NCBI RefSeq assembly: GCF_004634425.1
Contig: NZ_SBJL01000001.1
Location: 779,001 to 843,000, forward strand
Source: Vitreimonas flagellata
Lineage (GTDB): Bacteria > Pseudomonadota > Alphaproteobacteria > Caulobacterales > Aquidulcibacteraceae
Reading direction: 5' to 3'
Length of the DNA stretch: 64,000 nucleotides
Shown here: in pieces, positions 39,641-47,129 of the stretch
How the letters are laid out: each line of letters opens with the position of its first letter
Position numbering within the stretch: the stretch's first letter is position 1
The notes under the pieces: model-generated
What the model saw: the letters and a program-made list of their open reading frames with translations, nothing else
The model's database searches: none
What the model was told of the DNA's origin: nothing
Position numbers and translations under genes: made by a program

Positions 39641-40405
39641 ATGCGCGTTCAATCGACGCCAGAACACACCCATGTCTCAACGCCCGCGTCACCAGCGCTC
39701 GACGTGCTGAAGCATGCACTTTTTCTCGATTTTGACGGCACTCTTGTCGACATCGCGGATCGTCCGCACGCCGTTATTGTTTCAGATGCGCTGCGCACGT
39801 TGCTTGCAGCACTTCATACCGTCACGGCGCTTGCGCTCATCTCTGGCCGCACCATCGCCGATATTCAATCGCTGCTCGGCGATCAATTCGCGCACATCGC
39901 CGGCGTGCATGGTCACGAGATGAAATATGGCGGCGAAATACGCCGCGACGAAGCCCGCCACTCCCCTATCCCCTTCGCCGCCGCTGAGATCCGCGCCCTT
40001 CAACGCAACGATCGGATGCCCGCGTTGGTCGAGGATAAGGGCGCAAGTCTCGCGCTGCATTATCGCCACGCCCCGCGGGCCGAACAAGAAGTGCGCCGCA
40101 TCGCCCGAGATATAGCCACACGCCGCGGCTTGCGCGTACTCGAAGGCAAGATGGTGATTGAGCTCATCTCCGGCCCACACACCAAGGGCGATGCTTTGAT
40201 GAACTTCATGCGCACGCCGCCGTTTGCCGGACGTACGCCCATCATGATCGGCGACGATATCACCGATGAGCACGGCTTCCGCGCCGCGCGCGCCGCTGGC
40301 GGCTTTGGCATTCTCGTTGGCGCGGCACGCAAAACCGAAGCCGCCTATCGCCTCGACGATCCCGCCGCCGTGCACGCTTGGCTGCAAGCCGGACTCGCGC
40401 AATGA
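39641..40405 (+). CDS. otsB: Trehalose-6-phosphate phosphatase
   Basis: ATG at 39641 with AAGGA six bases before. The 254-residue product is a HAD-type phosphatase: LFLDFDGTLVDIADRP (motif I with nucleophile Asp and acid Asp), ALISGRTIADIQSLLG (motif II), a cap with GVHGHEMKYGG and LEDKG-like elements, then MIGDDITDEHGFRAA (motif IV). It removes phosphate from trehalose-6-phosphate. Its stop overlaps the next ATG (ATGA), so it is translationally coupled to the GH15 gene. Confidence 0.93.
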   Translation: MRVQSTPEHTHVSTPASPALDVLKHALFLDFDGTLVDIADRPHAVIVSDALRTLLAALHTVTALALISGRTIADIQSLLGDQFAHIAGVHGHEMKYGGEIRRDEARHSPIPFAAAEIRALQRNDRMPALVEDKGASLALHYRHAPRAEQEVRRIARDIATRRGLRVLEGKMVIELISGPHTKGDALMNFMRTPPFAGRTPIMIGDDITDEHGFRAARAAGGFGILVGAARKTEAAYRLDDPAAVHAWLQAGLAQ

Positions 40406-42195
40406 AATATGGCGACCTTGACCTTGCCCCCATCGGCAATTGCGCGGCGAGCGCCCTCATCGATGCGCGCGCGCGTTTCGTATGGGCCTGCGCACCGCGC
40501 GTCGATGGCGATCCTATGTTCTGCGCGTTGCTGTCGGGCCGCGATCCGGCCGAGGCGCAACACGGCGTATGGGCGATCGATCTGATCGACGAGGCGAGCA
40601 CGACCCAGCACTATGAACCCAACACACCAATCCTGGTGACACGCCTCACGGACACATACGGCAGCCAGGTCGAAATCGTCGATTTTTGCCCGCGCTATCG
40701 CCAGAACAACCGCATCTATCGCCCCAACGCCTTCATTCGCATCGTCCGCCCGGTCAAAGGCGCGCCACGAATCCGCATGCGCCTCACGCCCGCCTTCGAT
40801 TGGGGAACGCATGCCGCGGAGGCCACCTCCGGCTCAAATCACATACGCTTCCGCGTCCCCGGCCTCATGCGCCTCACGACGAGCGCGCCGGTCTCGCACA
40901 TTCTCAGCGAGCGCGTTTTCCGCCTCGAAGAAGAGCATATTTTCTTCTTCGGCGCTGACGAACCGTTCGAAGGCGATCTACGCGCGCGTGTACGCCAGAT
41001 GTACGAGAACACCGCGCTCTATTGGCGTCGCTGGGTACGCATGTTGGCCACGCCGCTGGAATGGCAAGCCGATGTCATCCGCGCCGCCATCACGCTGAAA
41101 CTGTGCGTACACGAAGAAACCGGCGCCATCGTCGCGGCGATGACCACCTCCGTGCCCGAAGCGCCGGATAGCGGGCGCAATTGGGATTATCGCTTCTGCT
41201 GGCTGCGCGACGCTTATTACACCGTCCAAGCGCTCAATCGATTGGGCGCCGCCGATATCCTCGAAGGCTATCTCGGCTATCTCCGCAACATCGTGGACGC
41301 GACACCGAGCGGTCGCATCCAGCCTGTCTATGGCGTCGGCTACGAACCAATCCTGCAAGAAGGCATCGTCACCAGCCTTGAGGGCTATCGCGGCATGGAC
41401 CCGGTGCGTGTCGGCAACCAAGCGCACGAGCACCACCAGCACGACGTTTATGGCCAGATCGTGCTCTCCACCGTCCAAGCCTTCTACGACACGCGCCTCT
41501 TCCGCCCCGCCGGCGTCGACGATTTCCGCGCCCTCGAAAGCGTCGGTGATCGCGCCTTCGAGGTGCACGACAAGCCCGACGCCGGCCTCTGGGAATTCCG
41601 TACCCGCGCCAGCGTGCACACCTATTCCACGCTCATGTGCTGGGCCGCCTGCGATCGTCTCGCCAATGCCGCATCGCATCTCGGCCTCACCGACCGCGCC
41701 ACACATTGGCGCGAGCGCGCCGAAAGAGTGCGCGCCGCCATCGAAACCCGCGCCTGGAACGAAGAGCTCGGCCGCTTCGCCGCCGAGCTCGACGGAAAAG
41801 GCATGGACGCAAGCCTGCTGCAAATGCTCGACACCCGCTTCCTGCAGCCCACAGACACACGCTTCCTGACCACACTCGAAGCGTTGGAGAAGGATCTCCG
41901 CCGCGGCGATCACGTGCTGCGCTATTCCGAAGAGGATGATTTCGGCCGCCCCGAGACAGCCTTCAATTTCTGCACCTTCTGGCTCATCGAAGCGCTTTAC
42001 CTCGTCGGACGTCGTGACGAAGCGCGCGACCTGTTTGGCCAAATGCTTGCGCGCCGCACACGCGCCGGCCTGCTTTCGGAGGATTGCGATCTCAGCACCG
42101 GCGCGCCCTGGGGCAATTACCCGCAAACCTATTCGCTGGCCGGCCTCATCAATTGCGCCGTCCTCCTCAGCAATCCGTGGAGCACTGTCCGATGA
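40402..42195 (+). CDS. Glycoside hydrolase family 15 protein
   Basis: Start at the ATG overlapping the otsB stop (MKYGDLDLAPIGNCAASALI). The 597-residue protein has an N-terminal beta-sandwich part with IVDFCPRYRQNNRIYRPNAF and a C-terminal (alpha/alpha)6 barrel with NWDYRFCWLRDAYYTVQALN (about residues 257-276), EGYRGMDPVRVGNQAHEHHQ, and ETAFNFCTFWLIEALYLVGR (about 518-537). These are the GH15 hallmarks (glucoamylase/trehalase-type). It lies between otsB and otsA, so it may degrade trehalose or a related glucan. The precise substrate cannot be read from the sequence. Confidence 0.9.
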   Translation: MKYGDLDLAPIGNCAASALIDARARFVWACAPRVDGDPMFCALLSGRDPAEAQHGVWAIDLIDEASTTQHYEPNTPILVTRLTDTYGSQVEIVDFCPRYRQNNRIYRPNAFIRIVRPVKGAPRIRMRLTPAFDWGTHAAEATSGSNHIRFRVPGLMRLTTSAPVSHILSERVFRLEEEHIFFFGADEPFEGDLRARVRQMYENTALYWRRWVRMLATPLEWQADVIRAAITLKLCVHEETGAIVAAMTTSVPEAPDSGRNWDYRFCWLRDAYYTVQALNRLGAADILEGYLGYLRNIVDATPSGRIQPVYGVGYEPILQEGIVTSLEGYRGMDPVRVGNQAHEHHQHDVYGQIVLSTVQAFYDTRLFRPAGVDDFRALESVGDRAFEVHDKPDAGLWEFRTRASVHTYSTLMCWAACDRLANAASHLGLTDRATHWRERAERVRAAIETRAWNEELGRFAAELDGKGMDASLLQMLDTRFLQPTDTRFLTTLEALEKDLRRGDHVLRYSEEDDFGRPETAFNFCTFWLIEALYLVGRRDEARDLFGQMLARRTRAGLLSEDCDLSTGAPWGNYPQTYSLAGLINCAVLLSNPWSTVR

Positions 42196-43622
42196 GCCGA
42201 CTGATCGTCGTATCCAACCGCGTCACCCCGCCCGCGCCCGAAGGCGCATCAAGCCAAGGCGGCCTCGCCATGGCTATCTCGGCAGCCTTGCGCGAGTATT
42301 CCGGCATCTGGTTTGGTTGGAGTGGCAATTCAACGCCGACCTACACCGGCCAGCTCTCAATGCAGCGCGTCAATGGCGTGACCGTGGCCACGATGGACCT
42401 CGAAGAGCAGGACATCGAAGAATATTACAACGGCTATGCCAATCGCACGCTCTGGCCGCTCTTCCATTATCGCATCGATCTCACCCAATACGAGCGCTCC
42501 TATGGCAAGGGCTATGAGCGCGTCAATGCCCGCTTCGCCGATATGCTCGTGCCATTGATCGAACCAGGCGATCTCGTATGGGTGCAGGACTATCACCTGA
42601 TCCCGCTCGCCCGCGAGTTACGCGCGCGTGGCGTCAAGAACGCGATCGGCTTCTTCCTGCATATTCCCTGGCCCGCGCGCGAGCTCATCCTCACGCTGCC
42701 GCGCCACCGTCAACTCGTGGAATCTATGTTTCACTACGACGTGCTCGGTTTTCACACCGAGGAATGGAAGAACGCCTTCAATTCCTATGTTCTCCACGAA
42801 GCCGGCGGCATGCAATTGAGCGACGGCCGCGTGCGCGCATTCGGCCGCATGGTGCGCCCGCAAGCCTTTCCGATCGGCATAGATCCTGGCGCGTTCACCA
42901 GCCTCAAAAGCTCCGAGGTCGGCCAGGAGAGCTATGATCGCATGGTCGAAAGCAAAGCCGGCCGCAAAATGCTGCTCGGCGTCGATCGTCTCGACTATTC
43001 AAAAGGCATCGACGAGCGCCTGCTCGCCTATGAGCGCTTGCTCGCGGACAATCCCGAGCTCAAGCGCCAAATCTTCCTGTTGCAAATCTCGACAGCCACA
43101 CGCAGCGAAGTCGAGGCCTATCAAGACATGTTCGCTAAACTCGACGCGCTCTCCGGCCGCATCAACGGCGCCCACGCGGAGATGGATTGGATCCCGATCC
43201 GCAACGTGCACCGCATGCATTCGCGCGAAGAGCTCGCCGGCATATATCGCGCCGCAGACGTCGCCCTCGTCACGCCGTTGCGCGACGGTATGAACCTCGT
43301 CGCCAAGGAATTCGTCGCGGCGCAGGATGAGAGCGACCCGGGCGTGCTCGTGCTCTCCCGCTTCGCCGGCGCCGCCGCGCAGATGAAGGACGCGCTGATC
43401 GTAAACCCGTTCAGCCAAGAGGATGTCGCCGACGCGATCAAGAAGGCTTTGGCCATGCCCATCGAAGAACGCCGCAAGCGCTGGCGGGCGCTGATGGACG
43501 GGGTCGAGAAAGACGACATCGTCGCCTGGCGCGACAATTTCGTCGCCGCCCTCCGCGAAGCCCACAAAACCGGCGCCGCCCCGCCCCGGCCCCGCATTGC
43601 GGCGGGCGGCGGGGAAGGCTAA
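42192..43622 (+). CDS. otsA: Trehalose-6-phosphate synthase
   Basis: The ATG at 42192 ([14 protein letters not shown]) overlaps the GH15 stop (ATGA). The 476-residue GT20 enzyme has the N-terminal SNRV and [11 protein letters not shown] motifs, [15 protein letters not shown] (about 130-144), [20 protein letters not shown] (about 260-279), and [18 protein letters not shown] (about 357-374) for the sugar-nucleotide. It joins glucose from UDP/ADP-glucose to glucose-6-phosphate. The three genes form one operon behind the EcfG-type promoter, so trehalose is made in the general stress response. Confidence 0.95.
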   Translation: MSRLIVVSNRVTPPAPEGASSQGGLAMAISAALREYSGIWFGWSGNSTPTYTGQLSMQRVNGVTVATMDLEEQDIEEYYNGYANRTLWPLFHYRIDLTQYERSYGKGYERVNARFADMLVPLIEPGDLVWVQDYHLIPLARELRARGVKNAIGFFLHIPWPARELILTLPRHRQLVESMFHYDVLGFHTEEWKNAFNSYVLHEAGGMQLSDGRVRAFGRMVRPQAFPIGIDPGAFTSLKSSEVGQESYDRMVESKAGRKMLLGVDRLDYSKGIDERLLAYERLLADNPELKRQIFLLQISTATRSEVEAYQDMFAKLDALSGRINGAHAEMDWIPIRNVHRMHSREELAGIYRAADVALVTPLRDGMNLVAKEFVAAQDESDPGVLVLSRFAGAAAQMKDALIVNPFSQEDVADAIKKALAMPIEERRKRWRALMDGVEKDDIVAWRDNFVAALREAHKTGAAPPRPRIAAGGGEG

Positions 43623-43663
43623 GAGGGCGTCCCTCGCGGGCGGCCAGCCGCCCACGAGCAGGT

Positions 43664-43741
43664 CGGAGCGTGGCGCAGTCCGGTTAGCGCACTAGTCTGG
43701 GGGACTAGGGGTCGTGGGTTCGAATCCCGCCGCTCCGACCA
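43664..43741 (+). tRNA. tRNA-Pro(GGG)
   Basis: A 78-base cloverleaf with acceptor CGGAGCG / CGCTCCG, anticodon stem CTAGT/ACTAG, loop CTGGGGG (anticodon GGG), T-arm GTGGGTTCGAATCCCGC and encoded CCA. Directly after the CCA a stretch with GTGCCCCAGCCGTGCCCCAG begins, and small phage-like HTH genes follow. Confidence 0.9.
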
Positions 43742-43834
43742 ATAAAATCAACAGCTTCTGCGACCCCCAAAATTCGCAAAAAATGCCCGTGCCCCAGCCG
43801 TGCCCCAGTTTTCGGCCGAGCAAGAGCTCCGTTC

Positions 43835-44071
43835 TCACGCTGTCCCTCTCTTGCCTAGAAGCCGTCGCGCGGCCAGCGTGTTTGTGCAGCGCGCGCGTTC
43901 GGCGAACGCCACCACATCTGCGTAGCGATAACGCACGCAGCTGCCGAACTTCGAAAATGCGCCATCAACAGAGCCATCTTCGCGCCAATTGGAGAGCGTC
44001 ACCGGTTTAAGTCCCAGCAGTGTCGCCGCCTCAGTGGTGGTGAGCATCTGATTGGGATCCGGGGCGGTCAT
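43835..44071 (-). CDS. Excisionase-like HTH protein, 78 aa
   Basis: A small DNA-binding protein with MLTTTEAATLLGLKPVTLSN and WREDGSVDGAFSKFGSCVRY, the winged-helix MerR-type arrangement of AlpA/Xis-like proteins. Its start overlaps the stop of the next upstream gene (ATGA, 44068-44071), so the two are a pair. Its position by the tRNA fits control of excision of the (now incomplete) element. Confidence 0.7.
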   Translation of the reverse strand: MTAPDPNQMLTTTEAATLLGLKPVTLSNWREDGSVDGAFSKFGSCVRYRYADVVAFAERARCTNTLAARRLLGKRGTA

Positions 44072-44283
44072 GCGCGCGGACCCTTCCCATGATCAGTCGT
44101 GGAGCTTCTCGTTCGATCTTGCGCCCACGCATCGAGGGCCGCTTGATCGTCGCGCACCAGGCGCGGCCCCGATTTGATGTAAGGCGGCCCCTCACCCGTT
44201 CCACGCCAGCGATTGAGCGTGTGCTTTGAAATCTTCAAACGCGCGGCGGCGTCTTCGACGGTTAGCAAAACTTCTGAGGACAT
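44068..44283 (-). CDS. Excisionase-like HTH protein, 71 aa
   Basis: A 71-residue protein: LLTVEDAAARLKISKHTLNR, then GTGEGPPYIKSGPRLVRDD, which is the HTH_17-type fold of excisionases and small phage regulators, with a short C-terminal basic tail. Translationally coupled to the 78-residue neighbour. Confidence 0.7.
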   Translation of the reverse strand: MSSEVLLTVEDAAARLKISKHTLNRWRGTGEGPPYIKSGPRLVRDDQAALDAWAQDRTRSSTTDHGKGPRA

Positions 44284-44417
44284 GATGCTTTCCTTTCAGC
44301 ATCGCGCGTCACGGCAAAAATCTCGCGCGGTTGCTCAATGAAAGATGCGCTTATCCACAACCAACAAATCTATTCTGCCGTGCGATGAAAACATGAATTG
44401 GCGTCGAGCAGAGCGCC

Positions 44418-44672
44418 ATGTCTCAACTGGTTTCCGCGTGTTTCCGCGACTTTCGAATGGCTCGGGTCGCCATTGGCTGGAGTGCGGCCGATCTAGCAGA
44501 GGCTTTAAGCGTTGGCGAAGCAACTATTCGGCGGTTTGAAACGAGCCGTGGCGAGATTTTTCCGCACACACTCGAGCGCGTGCAACGCGCGCTCGAAAAA
44601 AAGGGCGTGATCTTCTTGGCCTCGGGCGAGAACAAGGACGGCGGGCCTAGTGTTCGGCTCAGGAAGAAATAG
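44418..44672 (+). CDS. XRE-family HTH regulator, 84 aa
   Basis: A small protein with CFRDFRMARVAIGWSAADLA, then EALSVGEATIRRFETSRGEI, then a C-terminal GVIFLASGENKDGGPSVRLR. The last part (G..F......GGP.VRL) is common in a group of short alphaproteobacterial XRE regulators. It faces away from the two excisionase-like genes across a 134-base gap. Role unknown; perhaps the repressor of the eroded element. Confidence 0.65.
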   Translation: MSQLVSACFRDFRMARVAIGWSAADLAEALSVGEATIRRFETSRGEIFPHTLERVQRALEKKGVIFLASGENKDGGPSVRLRKK

Positions 44673-45041
44673 CGCTTCAAGATCGCTCACGATCGCCAAC
44701 TTCGTTGGCAATCACCGGCAAGTCTGGCGCGGGTGGAAGACGTTGGTAAGGCCCCGGTAAGGAGGCGCGAATTCGCCGTTTGCCGTCATTCATGATCTTC
44801 GCGTCGGATAGCGCGAAGCCAGGCAGAGTTTCGCAGCCACACGTCGTCCCATGCGTCGGGGGCAGGGCTCCTAAGCTGATCGTACGCACCACCGGGCGGC
44901 TCGAACCGCCGGGCGATGAACTTCGACGAAAGCCTCCGACATAACAGGAGGGCGAAGATCGCCCGGACTTTTTCAACAGAATCCGCCGAGACCAGACCTC
45001 CGCCGCCCTCCCGAGCACGGCGGCATGTCGTTTCAATAATT
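44673..45041. other. Stretch without a confident gene
   Basis: Reading frames on the minus strand cross this region, but their composition changes along the length and none has a good start. One frame near 44786-44970 gives a protein-like piece (VRAIFALLLCRRLSSKFIAR) without a usable start codon, perhaps a remnant of an element gene. No RNA structure or promoter is evident. Confidence 0.5.
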
Positions 45042-45527
45042 CTATTGCACGACGTCGCGGTGCATCGGCGCAAGCAACGCAAGTAGTCGGTTCTGCATGC
45101 GATTGGGCACCCCCTCTTCTCGCATGGCCGTCCGGAGATGCTGCACGAGGAGATTAAAGTCTCTGGTCTGAACACCCATGTCCGCGTGAGACGTGTGCAT
45201 GTCGCGCCCAGTGTACGCGCAACCACCGCCGAGCAGATAGCACAATTGCTCCTTCAAGGTGCGCCGAAGACGAACCATGTCAAACGGGCGAAAAATCGGA
45301 CCTAATTGGGGATCTTCCAATGACAAATCCACGGTCCGATCGACGATGCGATCGATCCCATCGCGACCGTTGAATGCAGCAAACACCGCCGGGTCTTCGA
45401 TTGGCGCCGCCCCGGCGTTCGCATCCGATTGGACATAAGGGGCGACAGGCTCTTCGCCTGCCTGAGCCAAGGCGAGCGTGGGCGTCGTCACGAGCGCGAA
45501 TATGATTGAGATCATTCCGATACGCAT
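45042..45527 (-). CDS. Exported group I truncated haemoglobin
   Basis: A 161-residue protein with a signal peptide (MRIGMISIIFALVTTPTLALAQA; cleavage near 22). The globin part has VFAAFNGRDGIDRIVDRTVD and LRRTLKEQLCYLLGGGCAYT, then GRDMHTSHADMGVQTRDFNL with the likely proximal His and the MGV turn, then LLVQHLRTAM. This is the trHbN-like (group I) layout, and export puts it outside the cytoplasm. It starts a two-gene unit with the DUF3034 gene (11 bases apart), divergent from the cupredoxin and EAL genes. It could bind O2, NO or redox partners in the periplasm. Confidence 0.85.
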   Translation of the reverse strand: MRIGMISIIFALVTTPTLALAQAGEEPVAPYVQSDANAGAAPIEDPAVFAAFNGRDGIDRIVDRTVDLSLEDPQLGPIFRPFDMVRLRRTLKEQLCYLLGGGCAYTGRDMHTSHADMGVQTRDFNLLVQHLRTAMREEGVPNRMQNRLLALLAPMHRDVVQ

Positions 45528-45538
45528 GGGGAAATGCC

Positions 45539-46429
45539 CTAGAAGCCGATTTGGATGGATAGATACGCGCCGTCCTGGTCGTCGAAGGTCGCGATTGAGC
45601 CCAGATCCACGTAGCCGCCCACCAGCGTGACGTTGTCGGTCAACGCATACGCGGCAAAGACGTCATAGCCGCGCTCTTCCTCGGCAAAGCCAAGATTGTC
45701 AGGACGCGTTCGATATTCTGCGCCAACGATCACGCGATCCGTCAACATGTATGCGCCAGAGACTTCGATCTCGGCATGGTAATCGTCGTCCTGATCGCCG
45801 CCATGACCTAGTAGACCAAATTGATTGGCGCGCGTGCCGCGCACAGTCGCGCTCAACACTAGCGACTGGTCGAGCAGTATCTTGGTCGCCGAGACATAGA
45901 CATCCAAACCTGCGTCATCGTCCGCGCCGAGCGCGCCCAGCAACCATTCTTCGTCGGCTTGCTTGTATTGGAGGCCTATTGCGACCTGCGGCATCCATGA
46001 ATCTTGCTCGTAGAGCGCATCGCCAAGCACACGCGCTTTTACGCCAAATATATCCTGCGAGAAGGTGAACCCCTCGCCGATGCCAAGTGCTGCACCCGTC
46101 TCGCCCGTGTCGAATTCCTGGCGCGCATACGACAATTCAACACGATCGAACAAGCCGATCGCGAAACCATAGGCCGTGAAGTCATAATCTGACAGCGGTA
46201 CAGCGGTGTAGAATGCAGAGGCGCCAATTCCATCCTCAGTCTGATTGCCCCCGATTAGCGCCCACGTCGAAAGGCCGCCGCCTGCGCCGCCTTCGATACT
46301 CGTGGCGCCGCGCGTCAGCGGCAGCTTGCCGCCGAATACCATAGGCCGCGCTTCGGCATTCGCGACGATGCAAAATCCAACCAGCGCGGCGGGCGCGAGC
46401 ATCAATACTCTGTTCATATGTTGATGCAT
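45539..46429 (-). CDS. DUF3034 family outer-membrane-type protein
   Basis: A 296-residue protein with an export signal (RVLMLAPAALVGFCIVANAE, cleavage before residue 28); the start may be M1 at 46429 or the internal Met at 46417. The mature part has the DUF3034 opening GGKLPLTRGATSIEGGAGGG, then WALIGGNQTEDGIGASAFYT, and regularly spaced beta strands (YGFAIGLFDRVELSYARQEF, GVKARVLGDALYEQ, VIVGAEYRTRPDNLGFA), ending in a C-terminal Phe (ISIQIGF), as in outer-membrane beta-barrels. Eleven bases upstream of the truncated haemoglobin gene. Function not known. Confidence 0.85.
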   Translation of the reverse strand: MHQHMNRVLMLAPAALVGFCIVANAEARPMVFGGKLPLTRGATSIEGGAGGGLSTWALIGGNQTEDGIGASAFYTAVPLSDYDFTAYGFAIGLFDRVELSYARQEFDTGETGAALGIGEGFTFSQDIFGVKARVLGDALYEQDSWMPQVAIGLQYKQADEEWLLGALGADDDAGLDVYVSATKILLDQSLVLSATVRGTRANQFGLLGHGGDQDDDYHAEIEVSGAYMLTDRVIVGAEYRTRPDNLGFAEEERGYDVFAAYALTDNVTLVGGYVDLGSIATFDDQDGAYLSIQIGF

Positions 46430-46503
46430 TCGCCGCTTCGCTTAATGAATTGTGTATCGTTTGCTTCACCTGACCTTTACGCGGGTGTGTGTAGTTTGAA
46501 GAT

Positions 46504-47118
46504 GTGCGCGCGCTTCTCACCATCGCGATGGCCGTCTCTGCATTTGGCCAAGCCTACGCCGCGGACCTCACGGTGCGCGTCGTGGAAGCCTCAGGCGCGC
46601 CTGTTGAGAACGCAGTGGTCACGTTTACGCCCGCGAGCGGCGCCAGCGCGCCCATACGCTTCAACTGGCCCTACCAAGTTGCACAGCGCAACCTCCAGTT
46701 TGATCCCTACATTTTGATTGTGCCGGTTGGCGCCGAGGTGCGCTTCCCAAATCTCGATCGCGTTCGCCACCACGTCTATTCATTCTCGGACGGCAATCGC
46801 TTTGAGCTTGAGCTTTACGGGCGCGACGAAACACGGGCGCACCGTTTCACACGGGCGGGCATCGCGGCGGTTGGGTGCAACATTCACGATCAGATGCAAG
46901 CCTACATAGTTGTCGTCGATACCCCACACGTGGGGCGCACCAATAACGGCGGATCGGTGTTGATCCAGGGCGTCAACGGGCCTGGCGAACTGCGGGTCTG
47001 GCATCCAAACCTGCGCGCACGCGGTGGGGTCGTGACGCGCGCCGTGACACTCGCCGCCTCAGGCGTCGCACAAGAACATTTTAGCGTCCAGCTTCGCGCT
47101 GGCGGCCACGCGCACTGA
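46504..47118 (+). CDS. Exported cupredoxin-like (methylamine-utilization type) protein
   Basis: Starts at GTG (46504). The 204-residue product has a signal peptide (MRALLTIAMAVSAFGQAYA) and an immunoglobulin-like first part (VRVVEASGAPVENAVVTFTP). A cupredoxin domain follows with PVGAEVRFPNLDRVRHHVYS (likely Cu-binding His near 83) and GIAAVGCNIHDQMQAYIVVV, where Cys, His and Met of CNIHDQM are candidate ligands. Such proteins are often annotated as methylamine utilization proteins. It lies 11 bases before the EAL gene and divergent from DUF3034. A copper redox role in the periplasm is plausible. Confidence 0.8.
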   Translation: MRALLTIAMAVSAFGQAYAADLTVRVVEASGAPVENAVVTFTPASGASAPIRFNWPYQVAQRNLQFDPYILIVPVGAEVRFPNLDRVRHHVYSFSDGNRFELELYGRDETRAHRFTRAGIAAVGCNIHDQMQAYIVVVDTPHVGRTNNGGSVLIQGVNGPGELRVWHPNLRARGGVVTRAVTLAASGVAQEHFSVQLRAGGHAH

Positions 47119-47129
47119 GCGCACGCGCC

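Larger units (their letters stand above)
43742..44672. mobile_element. Eroded integrative element next to tRNA-Pro(GGG)
   Basis: Starting at the tRNA 3' end are two excisionase-like HTH genes facing the tRNA (43835-44071 and 44068-44283) and an XRE-type gene in the other direction (44418-44672). No integrase is visible between the tRNA and the conserved genes at 45.0 kb, so the element seems to be a remnant. The right border cannot be fixed. Confidence 0.55.

Noticed and set aside
43742-43834. Integrase remnant after tRNA-Pro(GGG)
   Set aside because: The GTGCCCCAG repeat resembles sequence often seen near integrated elements, but no reading frame with integrase motifs is present.
44677-45036. 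Minus-strand 119-codon frame
   Set aside because: Residue composition alternates between basic and Ser/Gly-rich with no consistent domain or ribosome site; treated as a gene-free stretch.
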